A DNA stretch of 64,000 nt from an uncultured Bacteriovoracaceae bacterium (GCA_950054155.1 CATLOT010000006.1:62001-126000); one strand, 5' to 3'; numbered from the stretch's first letter, positions 45,439 to 53,736 are shown. Notes: generated by a model not told the origin, from the sequence alone. A program made the numbers and translations.

Positions 45439-45879
45439 ATGAAGTCGCTCCATCTCATAGTTGTTGGAAAGAACAAAGATAAGAACTATCTTGCCCTGGA
45501 AGCGGAATACCTTAAACGAATCCGTACCTTTAAACTTCATATTCACGAAGTAAAGTCCCACCAAGAAGACCTTGATCTTGAAGCTCGTGAGGTTCTTAAA
45601 AAGCTTTCCTCTCTCGATTCTCCACCCTACTACCTTCTTACTGAGCGAGGCAAGGCCTATGACTCCCTCTCTTTTTCCAAAAAGTGCCAGGTTGAGTTTG
45701 GTGATTTTGCCCTTATCATCGGTGGTGCTTCTGGACATGGAGAGGAGCTCTACAAAGGCTGTAAGGGAGAGATTAGTCTATCGCCTCTCACTCTTCCCCA
45801 TAAAATGGCCCGTCTTGTTCTGATTGAACAAATCTATCGTGCCGAAACAATAATTTTGGGACACCCTTACAATAAGTAA
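45439..45879 (+). CDS. rlmH: 23S rRNA (pseudouridine1915-N3)-methyltransferase RlmH, with embedded repeat
   Basis: Methylates pseudouridine 1915 in helix 69 of 23S rRNA. A SPOUT protein: KSLHLIVVGKNKDKNYLALEAEYLKRI at the start, YYLLTERGKAYDSLSFSKK, then FALIIGGASGHGEELY and the knot end SLSPLTLPHKMARLVLIEQIYRAETI...HPYNK. 146 residues against about 155 usual. Residues 83-88 (CQVEFG) are encoded by an exact copy of the 19-bp repeat, just before the conserved strand that leads to IIGG. The frame is kept and all motifs survive. Starts 3 bp after rsfS; overlaps the convergent E2-like gene by 13 bp. Confidence 0.95.
   Translation: MKSLHLIVVGKNKDKNYLALEAEYLKRIRTFKLHIHEVKSHQEDLDLEAREVLKKLSSLDSPPYYLLTERGKAYDSLSFSKKCQVEFGDFALIIGGASGHGEELYKGCKGEISLSPLTLPHKMARLVLIEQIYRAETIILGHPYNK
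45684..45702 (+). repeat. 19-bp RAYT-associated repeat, copy E, inside rlmH
   Basis: Exact GTGCCAGGTTGAGTTTGGT lying in frame in the rlmH coding sequence and sense to it. Similarity to copy C continues for a few bases (GATTT against AGTTT). Confidence 0.9.
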
Positions 45880-46706
45880 TCCTGAGGGTTTCTAAAACAC
45901 TCTTTTATTTCAGCAGCAATGGCCGCCGCCTGAGCGCCATCAATAAAGCGATGATCAAAAGTCACACAAAGTGGAAGAAGAGGTCGGACAACAGGTGCGC
46001 CATTTTCTGCAACAACCTGATCTGAAACCTTCCCAACAGCGATTAACAAAGGTACTCGGGAATAAGGGACCAGAGGCGCCCAAGCTTTATCAACACCAAG
46101 GGAGCCAATATTTGTGATCATAACAGAGCCAAAAGGGTCACGCGGCAGCCCCGCCCACGTCATATTTAAATTAAGGCCGTACATCAGAAAACTTCCTAAA
46201 TTGAGATACCAACGGGTGAGAAACCAAGGAATAAATTTAAAGAGATTCATATTCTTTTTGAGAACCTTATCTCTTCCTTCTCTCACCTTTTGAGCTCGCT
46301 CCCGAAGTTCCTCAGAAATTTCGATGACACTCTTATTCTCTGCTTTCTCGATAGTAATTCCTGAAAGATTGGCCTTTTCAACTCCATCCTTTCCGCCAGG
46401 AATATTAACTTGATAAAAGAGAGTTACGAATTCTCGTAAATAGAGACGACTGCCACGAATCATGCCGTTGAGCTCTGGCCTCTTTTTTAGGGCGACTGCA
46501 ATTGCCTTTCCAACAAGATGAGCTGGAGTGAGACTCACCCCCTCTTCACTTTCGATCCTTTCAATCAAGGTCTGTGCTTTAGTCATTTCTATTTCAAGAA
46601 GACCATAAACACTCGGGTCAGCAGCACTTTTCCAAGTGCCAATCGCCATTTTACGAAAGGTGCTTGCCTCGCGAACTTTCTTAAGATTTAAGTTCTTCAG
46701 ACTCAC
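45867..46706 (-). CDS. 2-oxoacid dehydrogenase E2-like acyltransferase, catalytic domain only
   Basis: An acyltransferase of the dihydrolipoamide E2 / chloramphenicol acetyltransferase fold. The active-site motif VTFDHRFIDGAQAA near residue 255 keeps His and Asp of DHRxxDG. The 279 residues comprise only the catalytic domain: no lipoyl domain and no E1/E3-binding domain. It is therefore unlikely to be the core of a normal dehydrogenase complex; an acyl-CoA acyltransferase role is possible. The middle (FKFIPWFLTRWYLNLGSFLMYGLNL) is unusually hydrophobic. The ATG overlaps the stop of the Lrp-type regulator by 4 bp, so that regulator probably controls it. Confidence 0.82.
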   Translation of the reverse strand: MSLKNLNLKKVREASTFRKMAIGTWKSAADPSVYGLLEIEMTKAQTLIERIESEEGVSLTPAHLVGKAIAVALKKRPELNGMIRGSRLYLREFVTLFYQVNIPGGKDGVEKANLSGITIEKAENKSVIEISEELRERAQKVREGRDKVLKKNMNLFKFIPWFLTRWYLNLGSFLMYGLNLNMTWAGLPRDPFGSVMITNIGSLGVDKAWAPLVPYSRVPLLIAVGKVSDQVVAENGAPVVRPLLPLCVTFDHRFIDGAQAAAIAAEIKECFRNPQDYLL

Positions 46707-47185
46707 TCTTCAACCTTAGGAAGTGAAGGATCTCTCCTTACCGGGTTATCGAGAGAGATGAGAGTTTCTGTTGAACTAATCTCTTTAATTACTTGAAGCT
46801 TCTCTATCAAAAAGAGGTGTAGTTCACGCGTAGAAGAAGTGACGACTTTAACAAAGAGTGAATACCCACCCGTGGTGTAGTGAACTTCAGTAATCTCAGG
46901 TAGCTTTTTAAGTTTAGGAAGAACCGTCTGATAGTCCTTTGCACTTCCTAAATTAATTCCCACAAAGGCCGTGACTTCTAAACCTAGTTTTTGAAAATCG
47001 ACAATCAAGCGCGAGCCTTGAATGACTCCCGCCTCTTTCATTTTGTTTGTGCGCACGTGGATAGTACCGCCAGAGACGATGAGTTCACGCGCAATTTCTT
47101 GATATGATTTTCGAGAGTCAGCGAGAAGTCTACTTAGAATCTCGCGATCAACTTTGTCGATATGATAAGTTTCACTGTCTTTCAT
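46703..47185 (-). CDS. Lrp/AsnC-family transcriptional regulator
   Basis: A DNA-binding regulator responding to an amino acid or related ligand. The N-terminal helix-turn-helix is VDREILSRLLADSRKSYQEIARELIVSGGTIHVRTNKMKEAG; the C-terminal RAM domain covers VTAFVGINLGSAKDYQTVL to VHYTTGGYSLFVKV. 160 residues. A 13-bp inverted repeat overlies its start codon and is a candidate autoregulatory site. It overlaps the E2-like gene by 4 bp and lies 61 bp after trpS. Confidence 0.92.
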   Translation of the reverse strand: MKDSETYHIDKVDREILSRLLADSRKSYQEIARELIVSGGTIHVRTNKMKEAGVIQGSRLIVDFQKLGLEVTAFVGINLGSAKDYQTVLPKLKKLPEITEVHYTTGGYSLFVKVVTSSTRELHLFLIEKLQVIKEISSTETLISLDNPVRRDPSLPKVEE

Positions 47186-47231
47186 TATGATATCCTTAAA
47201 AAGTACCCAAGTCCTTTAAAGGATATCATAA
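47185..47231 (-). promoter_or_regulatory. 13-bp inverted repeat at the Lrp-type gene start
   Basis: TTATGATATCCTT (47185-47197) and AAGGATATCATAA (47219-47231), a perfect inverted repeat with 21 bp between arms. No T run follows, so an operator is more likely than a terminator. One arm reaches the start codon. Confidence 0.6.
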
Positions 47232-47246
47232 ATAAAAAGAGCCTTC

Positions 47247-48248
47247 TTAGCGACGGTAAATTAGACCCGTGGTCTCGTAAACCTTCTTTAAAGTATCAGC
47301 AGCTCTAAGACGAGCTTTTTGAGCACCTTTCTCCATAAGGGCCTCAAGGTGATCCTTATTCTTCATAAGATCCTCATACTTTTCTTGTACGGGCTTTAAG
47401 GTATCCACAACAAGGTCAGCAAGGTCCACCTTAAGATGACCGTACATCTTCCCTTCATAGTCCTTACAGATCTCTTCAATACTTCTTTCAGAAAGTACCG
47501 AGTAGATTGTAAGGAGATTAGCAAGACCCGGCTTATTTTCAGGATCGTAATTTACAACAGTATCCGAATCAGTTTGAGCTGATTTGATTTTCTTTTGAAT
47601 CTTCTTAGGTGAATCGATGATAGAAACAAAGTTCTTTTCATTGTCGTCAGACTTACTCATTTTCTTAGAAGGGTCCTGAAGCGCCATTACACGGGCTCCC
47701 GCCTTTCCAATATAGGCTTCAGGCATTTTGAGAATACCTTCGCCATAACGATTTTCAAAAAAGACAACAAGGTCTCGACACAGTTCCATGTGCTGGCGCT
47801 GATCCTCACCCACGGGAACAACATCCGCTTGATAGAGCAAAATATCTGAAGCCATGAGAGTCGGATAAGTAAAAAGTCCTGCATTAATATTTTTCGTTCG
47901 CGATGACTTATCTTTGAATTGAGTCATGCGATTGAGATTCCCCATCGGAGTCAAGCACGTCAAAATCCACGCCAGCTCGGCATGCTCATGAATGTGGGAT
48001 TGAACAAAGATGGTGTTCTTTTCAGGATCAAGACCAAGGGCCAGGTACTGAGCAAAGAAACTAAAGCAGCGCTCACGCAAGGCCTTAGGGTCTTGGGCGA
48101 CAGTCAGGGCATGAAGGTCAGCAATAAAGTAGTGGCAGTTGTATTCTTCCTGGAGCTTACGCCAGTTATTCATAGCTCCAATATAGTTACCTAGAGTGAG
48201 GTCACCCGTTACTGTTGAGCCTGAGAGAATTACTTTTTTATCTGCCAT
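47247..48248 (-). CDS. trpS: Tryptophanyl-tRNA synthetase
   Basis: Charges tRNA-Trp; class I enzyme. The HIGH-equivalent is in SGSTVTGDLTLGNYIGAMNNW and the KMSKS motif is in SKKMSKSDDNEKN near residue 195. 333 residues match the family. Other conserved stretches are YFIADLHALTV and LYQADVVPVGEDQRQHMEL. ATG at 48248. It follows the QTMAN-like gene by 21 bp and precedes the Lrp-type gene. Confidence 0.97.
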   Translation of the reverse strand: MADKKVILSGSTVTGDLTLGNYIGAMNNWRKLQEEYNCHYFIADLHALTVAQDPKALRERCFSFFAQYLALGLDPEKNTIFVQSHIHEHAELAWILTCLTPMGNLNRMTQFKDKSSRTKNINAGLFTYPTLMASDILLYQADVVPVGEDQRQHMELCRDLVVFFENRYGEGILKMPEAYIGKAGARVMALQDPSKKMSKSDDNEKNFVSIIDSPKKIQKKIKSAQTDSDTVVNYDPENKPGLANLLTIYSVLSERSIEEICKDYEGKMYGHLKVDLADLVVDTLKPVQEKYEDLMKNKDHLEALMEKGAQKARLRAADTLKKVYETTGLIYRR

Positions 48249-48269
48249 TTTGATTCCTTTTAGAGGAGT

Positions 48270-49400
48270 TTACACCTTTTTTATCAAATCGTGCCACGCC
48301 TTGCCAATAGCCTCACTTTCAAAGCGTTTGTGATGATCCCCTAAAGTCCTCCACTCCTCTTCACAAAGCCCTTCCTCTATAAGCTCCGAGCAGCGCTTCA
48401 CAAGATCGTCAGTCGATTCTTGATCGGAGTAAATCAATTTATGCTGTAGAGTGTCTGGTATAAGCTCTGGATAAACCATTCTTCTAGGCAGCAAAGGAAC
48501 AACGCCACAGTGAATGGCCTCAAGAACTGAGAGCCCAAGAAAGTCATGATGGGAGGTCACAAAGAGAAGTCGTCCTTCATTAAGATGCTGCCAATAATCA
48601 TCACGCTTTTGATGGCCAAAGGTGACAACCTGATTTCCAAAGTCTTTATGAAATTGATCAAATACGCTGTCATACTGACCACGGGCTTCCCCCATGATTG
48701 CAGCCTGAAGATCTGATTCCTTCGTAAAGAGAGCTCTCATCACTTTAAAAAAGTCGCGAGGGTTTTTATCAAATTCCCAGCGATGATTCCAAATGATCTT
48801 CTTTGGTCGCTCCTTAAATTTTAGCCCAACACTATCACCTTTAAAGCCCGTGATAGGAATAACGTGGGCCTCTTCTTCTTTTTTCTTTAGAGAGCTCACT
48901 TCAATTTTTTCTTGGCGCGAACTCAACCATGACTGAACCTTAGAAAAGGTATCGCTCTTACAAAAAGCTGAATTAAAAACTGTGACATCACTCGCAAGAA
49001 TCTGATTAAGGTGAATGAGAGGATAGAAGTGATCACGATAATTTTGAGAAAAGGCAACCCCAGGAGACTTAGGGTTTAAGGGATAGCTCATTTGATTCTC
49101 ATGAAAGTAAGTCACAATCTTACAATCGCGAAGCTTCCCCCTGAGTTGAGACTTAAAAGCAGAGACATCCATCAAACTATTGGTAATAATTATACTCTTC
49201 TCATCATGACCTTTTAATTCATTACACATTTGAGCGAGGGAGAGATGGCCCGTCAAAAAACGTAAACGCCAGTGACGAGGAGAAAGAGAGACAAGATCAA
49301 CAACTGCCCCCGAAAAGCTCTCCTTCAAGTACCCCATTAATGTCGCATTAAAATAGTGATGAGAACCACCATCATAAGGCTCTACTAAAATGAACTTCAT
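48270..49400 (-). CDS. QTMAN-like tRNA-queuosine glycosyltransferase (DUF3524 / GTDC1 family)
   Basis: A GT-B glycosyltransferase of 376 residues. N-terminal ILVEPYDGGSHHYFNATL and later VTYFHENQMSYPL, IIWNHRWEFDKNPRDFFKVM and HDFLGLSVLEAIHCGVVPLLP match the DUF3524/GTDC1 family. The vertebrate member is the enzyme that mannosylates queuosine in tRNA-Asp (QTMAN). By family, the substrate here is probably queuosine-tRNA, but that is not shown. Position directly upstream of trpS and 141 bp downstream of the initiator tRNA gene is compatible with an RNA role. ATG at 49400. Confidence 0.82.
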   Translation of the reverse strand: MKFILVEPYDGGSHHYFNATLMGYLKESFSGAVVDLVSLSPRHWRLRFLTGHLSLAQMCNELKGHDEKSIIITNSLMDVSAFKSQLRGKLRDCKIVTYFHENQMSYPLNPKSPGVAFSQNYRDHFYPLIHLNQILASDVTVFNSAFCKSDTFSKVQSWLSSRQEKIEVSSLKKKEEEAHVIPITGFKGDSVGLKFKERPKKIIWNHRWEFDKNPRDFFKVMRALFTKESDLQAAIMGEARGQYDSVFDQFHKDFGNQVVTFGHQKRDDYWQHLNEGRLLFVTSHHDFLGLSVLEAIHCGVVPLLPRRMVYPELIPDTLQHKLIYSDQESTDDLVKRCSELIEEGLCEEEWRTLGDHHKRFESEAIGKAWHDLIKKV

Positions 49401-49419
49401 CCACTTTCCCTTCTTATGA

Positions 49420-49463
49420 AAATTGGTTGCGGGAGCACTGAATGCGAAAGCATTCAGCGAACC
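49420..49463 (-). pseudogene. Partial copy of the initiator tRNA 3' end with an inserted palindrome
   Basis: On the minus strand, GGTTCG is followed by the perfect palindrome CTGAATGCTTTCGCATTCAG (49438-49457) and then TGCTCCCGCAACCAATTT (49420-49437). The true tRNA has GGTTCG, AATCC, then the same 18 bases. So the T-arm/acceptor end is duplicated about 118 bp downstream, with a stem-loop in place of AATCC. The upstream half of a tRNA is not recognisable. Confidence 0.7.
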
Positions 49464-49541
49464 ATATAAAGACCGAATCCTGCCTTCTTAACGGATACCA
49501 TACTATGAGAATTTCAGGGAGAACTTAAATCAAAAAGAAAT
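49464..49541. other. Spacer between the tRNA and its 3' partial copy
   Basis: No gene is seen. On the minus strand it contains AAGGCAGGATTCGG, faintly like the tRNA T-arm. The wider gap 49401-49814 holds only the tRNA, its partial copy and two short spacers. Confidence 0.5.
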
Positions 49542-49618
<77 letters not shown>

Positions 49619-49814
49619 TCTGATTTAAGTAAGGCTCACTTTAATATACCTTGGTGGCTTTGTCCAGTAATGTCCTCAAATTATCGAAATTAAATAGAGC
49701 GGCAAATAAAGAGTTTTGGTCAATCTTAAATATCTAAAATTATGTGAAGAATTGGCGATAAGCCATTACTAACGCTGGTAAGCATTATCGAACCAATTAT
49801 TTAGAGGAACTGTC
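49619..49814. other. Divergent intergenic region between tRNA-Met and a small gene
   Basis: 196 bp, AT-rich. It must hold the tRNA promoter on one strand and that of the 104-residue gene on the other; I see no hexamer pair good enough to name. An imperfect inverted repeat lies around 49754-49794 (GGCGATAAGCC and GGTAAGC). Confidence 0.4.
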
Positions 49815-50129
49815 ATGATTATCAAACCTGCAAACCAACAAAAGATATTCATTGAGATCGATACGACGGAGATGAGCGCATCTCAAATTCGTATGATCAA
49901 AACCCTTAATTCACTTCTTAGCCACGTGCTTGTGACTGAGTCTGAAGGTGAATACTTTGATAACTCTGCAGAAGTGATGAGAATGGCCGCTGCGCTTATT
50001 AAGCAAGCAAACTTTATTAGTGATATGAAAGCAAATGATATTCCGTACGCGGAACAGGTCCTGGAATACAGCTTAGACGTCCTCCAAGACCAAATGAGTC
50101 TTTCTAAGGTTGTAAGTTACGACAATTAA
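49815..50129 (+). CDS. Small hypothetical protein
   Basis: Unrecognised cytoplasmic protein of 104 residues, acidic and mostly helical (MIIKPANQQKIFIEIDTTEMSASQIRMIKTLNSLLSHV; later RMAAALIKQANFISDMKANDIPYAEQVLEYSLDVL). No signal peptide, metal site or DNA-binding motif. ATG at 49815 with GAGGA upstream. Its own strong terminator and clean codon usage support a real, separately transcribed gene. Confidence 0.78.
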   Translation: MIIKPANQQKIFIEIDTTEMSASQIRMIKTLNSLLSHVLVTESEGEYFDNSAEVMRMAAALIKQANFISDMKANDIPYAEQVLEYSLDVLQDQMSLSKVVSYDN

Positions 50130-50174
50130 TTTGTCTCACATTACAACTAGGAAGGAGATCACCTTGTCTTAACT

Positions 50175-50205
50175 GAGCCCCGAGAAATCGGGGCTCTTTT
50201 TTTTT
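50175..50205 (+). terminator. Intrinsic terminator after the 104-residue gene
   Basis: Perfect stem GAGCCCCGA (50175-50183), GAAA loop, TCGGGGCTC (50188-50196), then nine T. Confidence 0.92.
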
Positions 50206-51238
50206 ACCACTTAAGAATTTGAGCGTGAACAGACTTCTTCTTATCGTTCTTTTTCTTCTGACGAAGCTTCTTTTTAAACTGACGTTTCTTATGAGCTTCC
50301 TCACGCACGCGAAAGGCTTCCATTCTCTCTTCTTCTTTCATACGCGCTTTCTTCTCGCTAATTTCTTTAATAGAAGAGAAATAAGTATCCTTACGATAGA
50401 TCGTAAAGGCCTGATCATCCGCTGATGAACAAGGCTGAGCGCCTTTCATTCGCAAATTGATCGATTTCTTTGGTGATTGGTATTCATACTCCGTTACCAC
50501 ATTCCCCTTCTCATCAATTCCGATCAGATTGAGAAGTTGCTTCTTCGTAAGAACTCGGTAACCCGCAGGCTTAATTCCCTCAACAGCGAGACCACCGATA
50601 GCAACACGCTTAAGTTTATCAACTGTTAGACCACAGGCCTCACAGAGACGACGAATCTCACGGTTTCTTCCATCAGTCAGTCTAAACTCAAGCCAAGTCT
50701 TAAGCTTAAGCTGCTTGATCACGCGTACACTCTTTGGCTTTAAAAAACCAACTTCAGACTGCACACCATTTCTAAGTTTCTTTAAAATCTCAGGAGTAAT
50801 CGCCCCAAAGACCTTCACTTCATAAACTTTTGAGATATTCCCACTGGGGTGAATGATGGAGTTAGCAACCTCACCATCATTGGTCATCAGAAGAAGACCT
50901 TCAGAAAGATAATCAAGTCTTCCAACCGGATAGATCCTTTCGGTGATATCTTTAACAAGATCCATCACAGTTTCACGTCCTTCTGGATCGCTCACTGTTG
51001 TCATGACGCCACGAGGTTTATTAAGGACAAGATAGAGTTTTTCTCTTTGTCCAAGATCAATGGCCTCATCATCAATCGAAACCACATCTTCAGCAGGATC
51101 AACTTTTGTTCCTAGCTCACGAACTGTGCTTCCATTAACCGCAACGCGGCCTTGGATAATAAGATCTTCTGCTTTTCTTCTTGAGGTGATGCCGGCATCG
51201 GCGATGACTTTTTGTAGTCGAATAGCGACTGCTTTCAT
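50204..51238 (-). CDS. RluB/RsuA-family pseudouridine synthase with basic tail
   Basis: Isomerises uridine to pseudouridine in rRNA. The S4 domain is RLQKVIADAGITSRRKAEDLIIQGRVAVNG; the catalytic domain has GRLDYLSEGLLLMTNDG with the catalytic Asp near residue 100 and LTDGRNREIRRLCEACGL. ATG at 51238 is chosen because AAGGAG lies five bases upstream. The last 60 residues (EEAHKKRQFKKKLRQKKKNDKKK) are strongly basic and probably bind RNA. The context M50-scpA-scpB-rluB is common and favours RluB. Confidence 0.93.
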   Translation of the reverse strand: MKAVAIRLQKVIADAGITSRRKAEDLIIQGRVAVNGSTVRELGTKVDPAEDVVSIDDEAIDLGQREKLYLVLNKPRGVMTTVSDPEGRETVMDLVKDITERIYPVGRLDYLSEGLLLMTNDGEVANSIIHPSGNISKVYEVKVFGAITPEILKKLRNGVQSEVGFLKPKSVRVIKQLKLKTWLEFRLTDGRNREIRRLCEACGLTVDKLKRVAIGGLAVEGIKPAGYRVLTKKQLLNLIGIDEKGNVVTEYEYQSPKKSINLRMKGAQPCSSADDQAFTIYRKDTYFSSIKEISEKKARMKEEERMEAFRVREEAHKKRQFKKKLRQKKKNDKKKSVHAQILKW

Positions 51239-51288
51239 GACTGCTCCTTTATCTGTCTCACGACTGTTATTAGGCATTTAAATTGTGC

Positions 51289-51316
51289 CTCGCACCTTAT
51301 AGAGAAAAGGTGCGAG
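51289..51316 (-). other. 10-bp stem-loop between scpB and the rluB-like gene
   Basis: Perfect inverted repeat CTCGCACCTT (51289-51298) / AAGGTGCGAG (51307-51316), loop of eight. No T tract follows on the minus strand, so attenuation or mRNA processing is more likely than simple termination. Confidence 0.65.
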
Positions 51317-51332
51317 AGTCAAGAGGTCCTCT

Positions 51333-52856
51333 CTACTGATCAGTAGTATTTTCAGAGGACTCCTCTGTAACATCTTGATTTTCAACAAGAAAATCAAGAT
51401 CCAGATCAAGGTCCTTGGCCTCTTTTGAGATCTGATCAACCTTCTGGAGAAGTTCATCTTCTTTTTGATCGAGGTTGTCTTCACGAAGTCCAAGTTCACC
51501 CTCTAGAGAATCACCAGTGAGTTTTTCAAAGGCTTCATCAAGAGCACGAGCAAGCTCGGCGGCTTCATCTTCACCACTCTTTAGGAGATCTTCTCCAACG
51601 ATTTCATCGTCAACAATGGGTAGACCTGTATCAAGGTCGATCATTTGGAATTCTTCTTCCTCTTCTTCCTCAGGCTCAGGTGTATTAAATGGACCCGCTG
51701 TGAGATCACTAATCACTTGAGGATCAGCTGAGGTCGACATCATCTCAGACTCAGTGGCCTCAGTGTTGATGTTGATGATGAGTTGTTTTGAAACATAGTC
51801 TTCAAGAATATCAAAAGCTGTTCTTGGAGTTGCCTTCTCTGCTTCTTCACCTTGAGGTTCAGCACTACCCTTAAGCTTAGCCTTCTCTTGGCTTTTAAGA
51901 GCTGCAGTAAAGTCAGTATCAGCCTGAATATTCTTAATAGAGTTCGCGAGATCATCAAGTTCACCGATCTCATCAAAGACAAAGCGCTCTTTGTCGCCAT
52001 CGTGAACAATATTTTTGATATCAGAAATCTTGCCTACATTATTTTCAATTTGCTCTTCAAGCTCATGCTCGGGTGGCAACTCGTCAAGATTGGCAAGATT
52101 GAAGACTTCAAGAAATTCAGGTGTCGTTCCATAAAGAACGGGGCGACCCATCTCGTTTGAGCGACCAACAACTCTCACGAGACGCTTATCCATGAGACCG
52201 CGCACGATGTGACCAGAGTCAACCCCACGAATCTTATCAACTTCAGTTTTAGAAACAGGCTGCTTGTAAGCGATGATCGCAAGAACTTCCAGAGCTGTCG
52301 GAGACAGAACAAGTGAATTTACTTTGAAGAGGTCTTGAACATATTTAGAGTAAGTTGCTTTAGTTCTAAATTGGTAACCCTCTGCAACCTCAACGAGGCG
52401 AAGACCGTGATGACGGCTTTCATACTCTTCTTGAAGACGCGTAAGTGACTCGTGAATCACTCTTAAAGGCATATCTTCATCGATGAGCGCTTTAATTTTA
52501 TTAATGGCCACAGGCTTATCGCTCATGAAAATCACAGTTTCAATCGCACCACAGAGAGTCTCAAAATCAAGACCTGTACGTGCCTGCCACAATTTATCTT
52601 CTTGTTTATCATCATCAAGATAATCCAATTCCATTTCAAGCATCTCTTGACCTGGATAGAGAAGATCTTCATCAGAGGGAAAAGCTGGATGAAGCTCCCA
52701 TTCCTCGGGAGCTTCATCCAATGCCTCTATATCCTGTTGCTGTTGGGGGGCCTCGATAATCTCTTCATTTTGAACAGTATCAAGAGAGTCCCTCATCAGT
52801 GCGGCATCTGTTTGAGTCGATTCGTTTGTGTTTGATTCTTCAGTTGTGTGTTCCAT
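51333..52856 (-). CDS. scpB: Segregation and condensation protein ScpB with long acidic extensions
   Basis: Binds ScpA and SMC in chromosome condensation. The conserved winged-helix part spans about residues 95-280: LCGAIETVIFMSDKPVAINKIKA, LRLVEVAEGYQFRTKATYSKYVQ, LSPTALEVLAIIAYKQPVSKTEVDKIRGVDS. The 507 residues are far longer than the usual 180-200. There is an acidic N-terminal region of about 90 residues and a C-terminal acidic tail of about 220 (PEPEEEEEEEFQMIDLD and GELGLREDNLDQKEDELLQKV). The tail looks disordered. ATG at 52856, 19 bp after scpA. Confidence 0.9.
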   Translation of the reverse strand: MEHTTEESNTNESTQTDAALMRDSLDTVQNEEIIEAPQQQQDIEALDEAPEEWELHPAFPSDEDLLYPGQEMLEMELDYLDDDKQEDKLWQARTGLDFETLCGAIETVIFMSDKPVAINKIKALIDEDMPLRVIHESLTRLQEEYESRHHGLRLVEVAEGYQFRTKATYSKYVQDLFKVNSLVLSPTALEVLAIIAYKQPVSKTEVDKIRGVDSGHIVRGLMDKRLVRVVGRSNEMGRPVLYGTTPEFLEVFNLANLDELPPEHELEEQIENNVGKISDIKNIVHDGDKERFVFDEIGELDDLANSIKNIQADTDFTAALKSQEKAKLKGSAEPQGEEAEKATPRTAFDILEDYVSKQLIININTEATESEMMSTSADPQVISDLTAGPFNTPEPEEEEEEEFQMIDLDTGLPIVDDEIVGEDLLKSGEDEAAELARALDEAFEKLTGDSLEGELGLREDNLDQKEDELLQKVDQISKEAKDLDLDLDFLVENQDVTEESSENTTDQ

Positions 52857-52875
52857 GTCTCTATATCCTAATATC

Positions 52876-53727
52876 CTATTGGATCACGGAAGCAGCTTCG
52901 TCAATCGTTGCCTTCAGCTCTTCCTCACTTGGTGTGTTATTCCCATCTTCTTCATCAAAACCATTGGCGCTTTCTACATCGAAGTCTTCAAGCGACTTAA
53001 TAACTTGCACGTAGATCGTTCCAAAACCTTCATTTTGAAAAACGGTTAGTCTCTTAAGACGGGCAAGTTCAAGAAGAGAGATAAAGGTAATAACGGTGTT
53101 ATCAACAGTCTTTCCCCCATCCTTTTCAAGGAGGGTTTCAAAGTCAGACTTCTCGCCTTCCTTAAGAAAGGACTTAAGGAATTGCAACTTCTCTTTAATG
53201 GAAAGCTTGTCTCTTCTTACAACAGTGTATTTACGTTTTTCTTTGATAATGAAATCAATCATCGCCTCAGTCAGTTTCTCAACTTCCATAGGCACAAGAA
53301 TTGAGTTAACGATCGCCTTGCGATTAATCTTTGGTTTAACAAAGATCTCATGTCCCTTCTTATCGAGGGCCCAAAGCTTCTCACCCATTCTTTGATAATG
53401 CTGAAGCTCTTCCAGTCTCTTAATAAGGTCAGCTTCAGAGGTGATATTAAGATCTGTATCTGCATTTTCTTTAAGGCGCGCCACCTCTTCTTCTGTAATA
53501 GCTGTTTTAGATTTCAGATGAAGAAGGGTTGCCGCAAGAAAAAGGTAATCACCAGCAACGTCAAAGTTAAGTTCTCTCATCTGCGAGAGGTATCCTAAGT
53601 ACTGCTGAGTAATTTTCGTAAGGTTAAGCTTACGAATATCCATCTCTTCTTTTTGAACAAGAAGAAGGAGAAGACCAAGAGGTCCATCAAAGTGATCTGT
53701 CTTTACCTGTATCGTCGTATCGAGCAT
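52876..53727 (-). CDS. scpA: Segregation and condensation protein ScpA
   Basis: The kleisin bridging the SMC dimer. 283 residues with the N-terminal FDGPLGLLLLLVQKEEMDIRKLNLTKITQQYLGYL and AGDYLFLAATLLHLKSKTAI, and the C-terminal winged helix VITFISLLELARLKRLTVFQNEGFGTIYV. ATG at 53727 with AAGGA upstream. 9 bp after the M50 gene and 19 bp before scpB. Confidence 0.95.
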   Translation of the reverse strand: MLDTTIQVKTDHFDGPLGLLLLLVQKEEMDIRKLNLTKITQQYLGYLSQMRELNFDVAGDYLFLAATLLHLKSKTAITEEEVARLKENADTDLNITSEADLIKRLEELQHYQRMGEKLWALDKKGHEIFVKPKINRKAIVNSILVPMEVEKLTEAMIDFIIKEKRKYTVVRRDKLSIKEKLQFLKSFLKEGEKSDFETLLEKDGGKTVDNTVITFISLLELARLKRLTVFQNEGFGTIYVQVIKSLEDFDVESANGFDEEDGNNTPSEEELKATIDEAASVIQ

Positions 53728-53736
53728 AGTTCCTTC

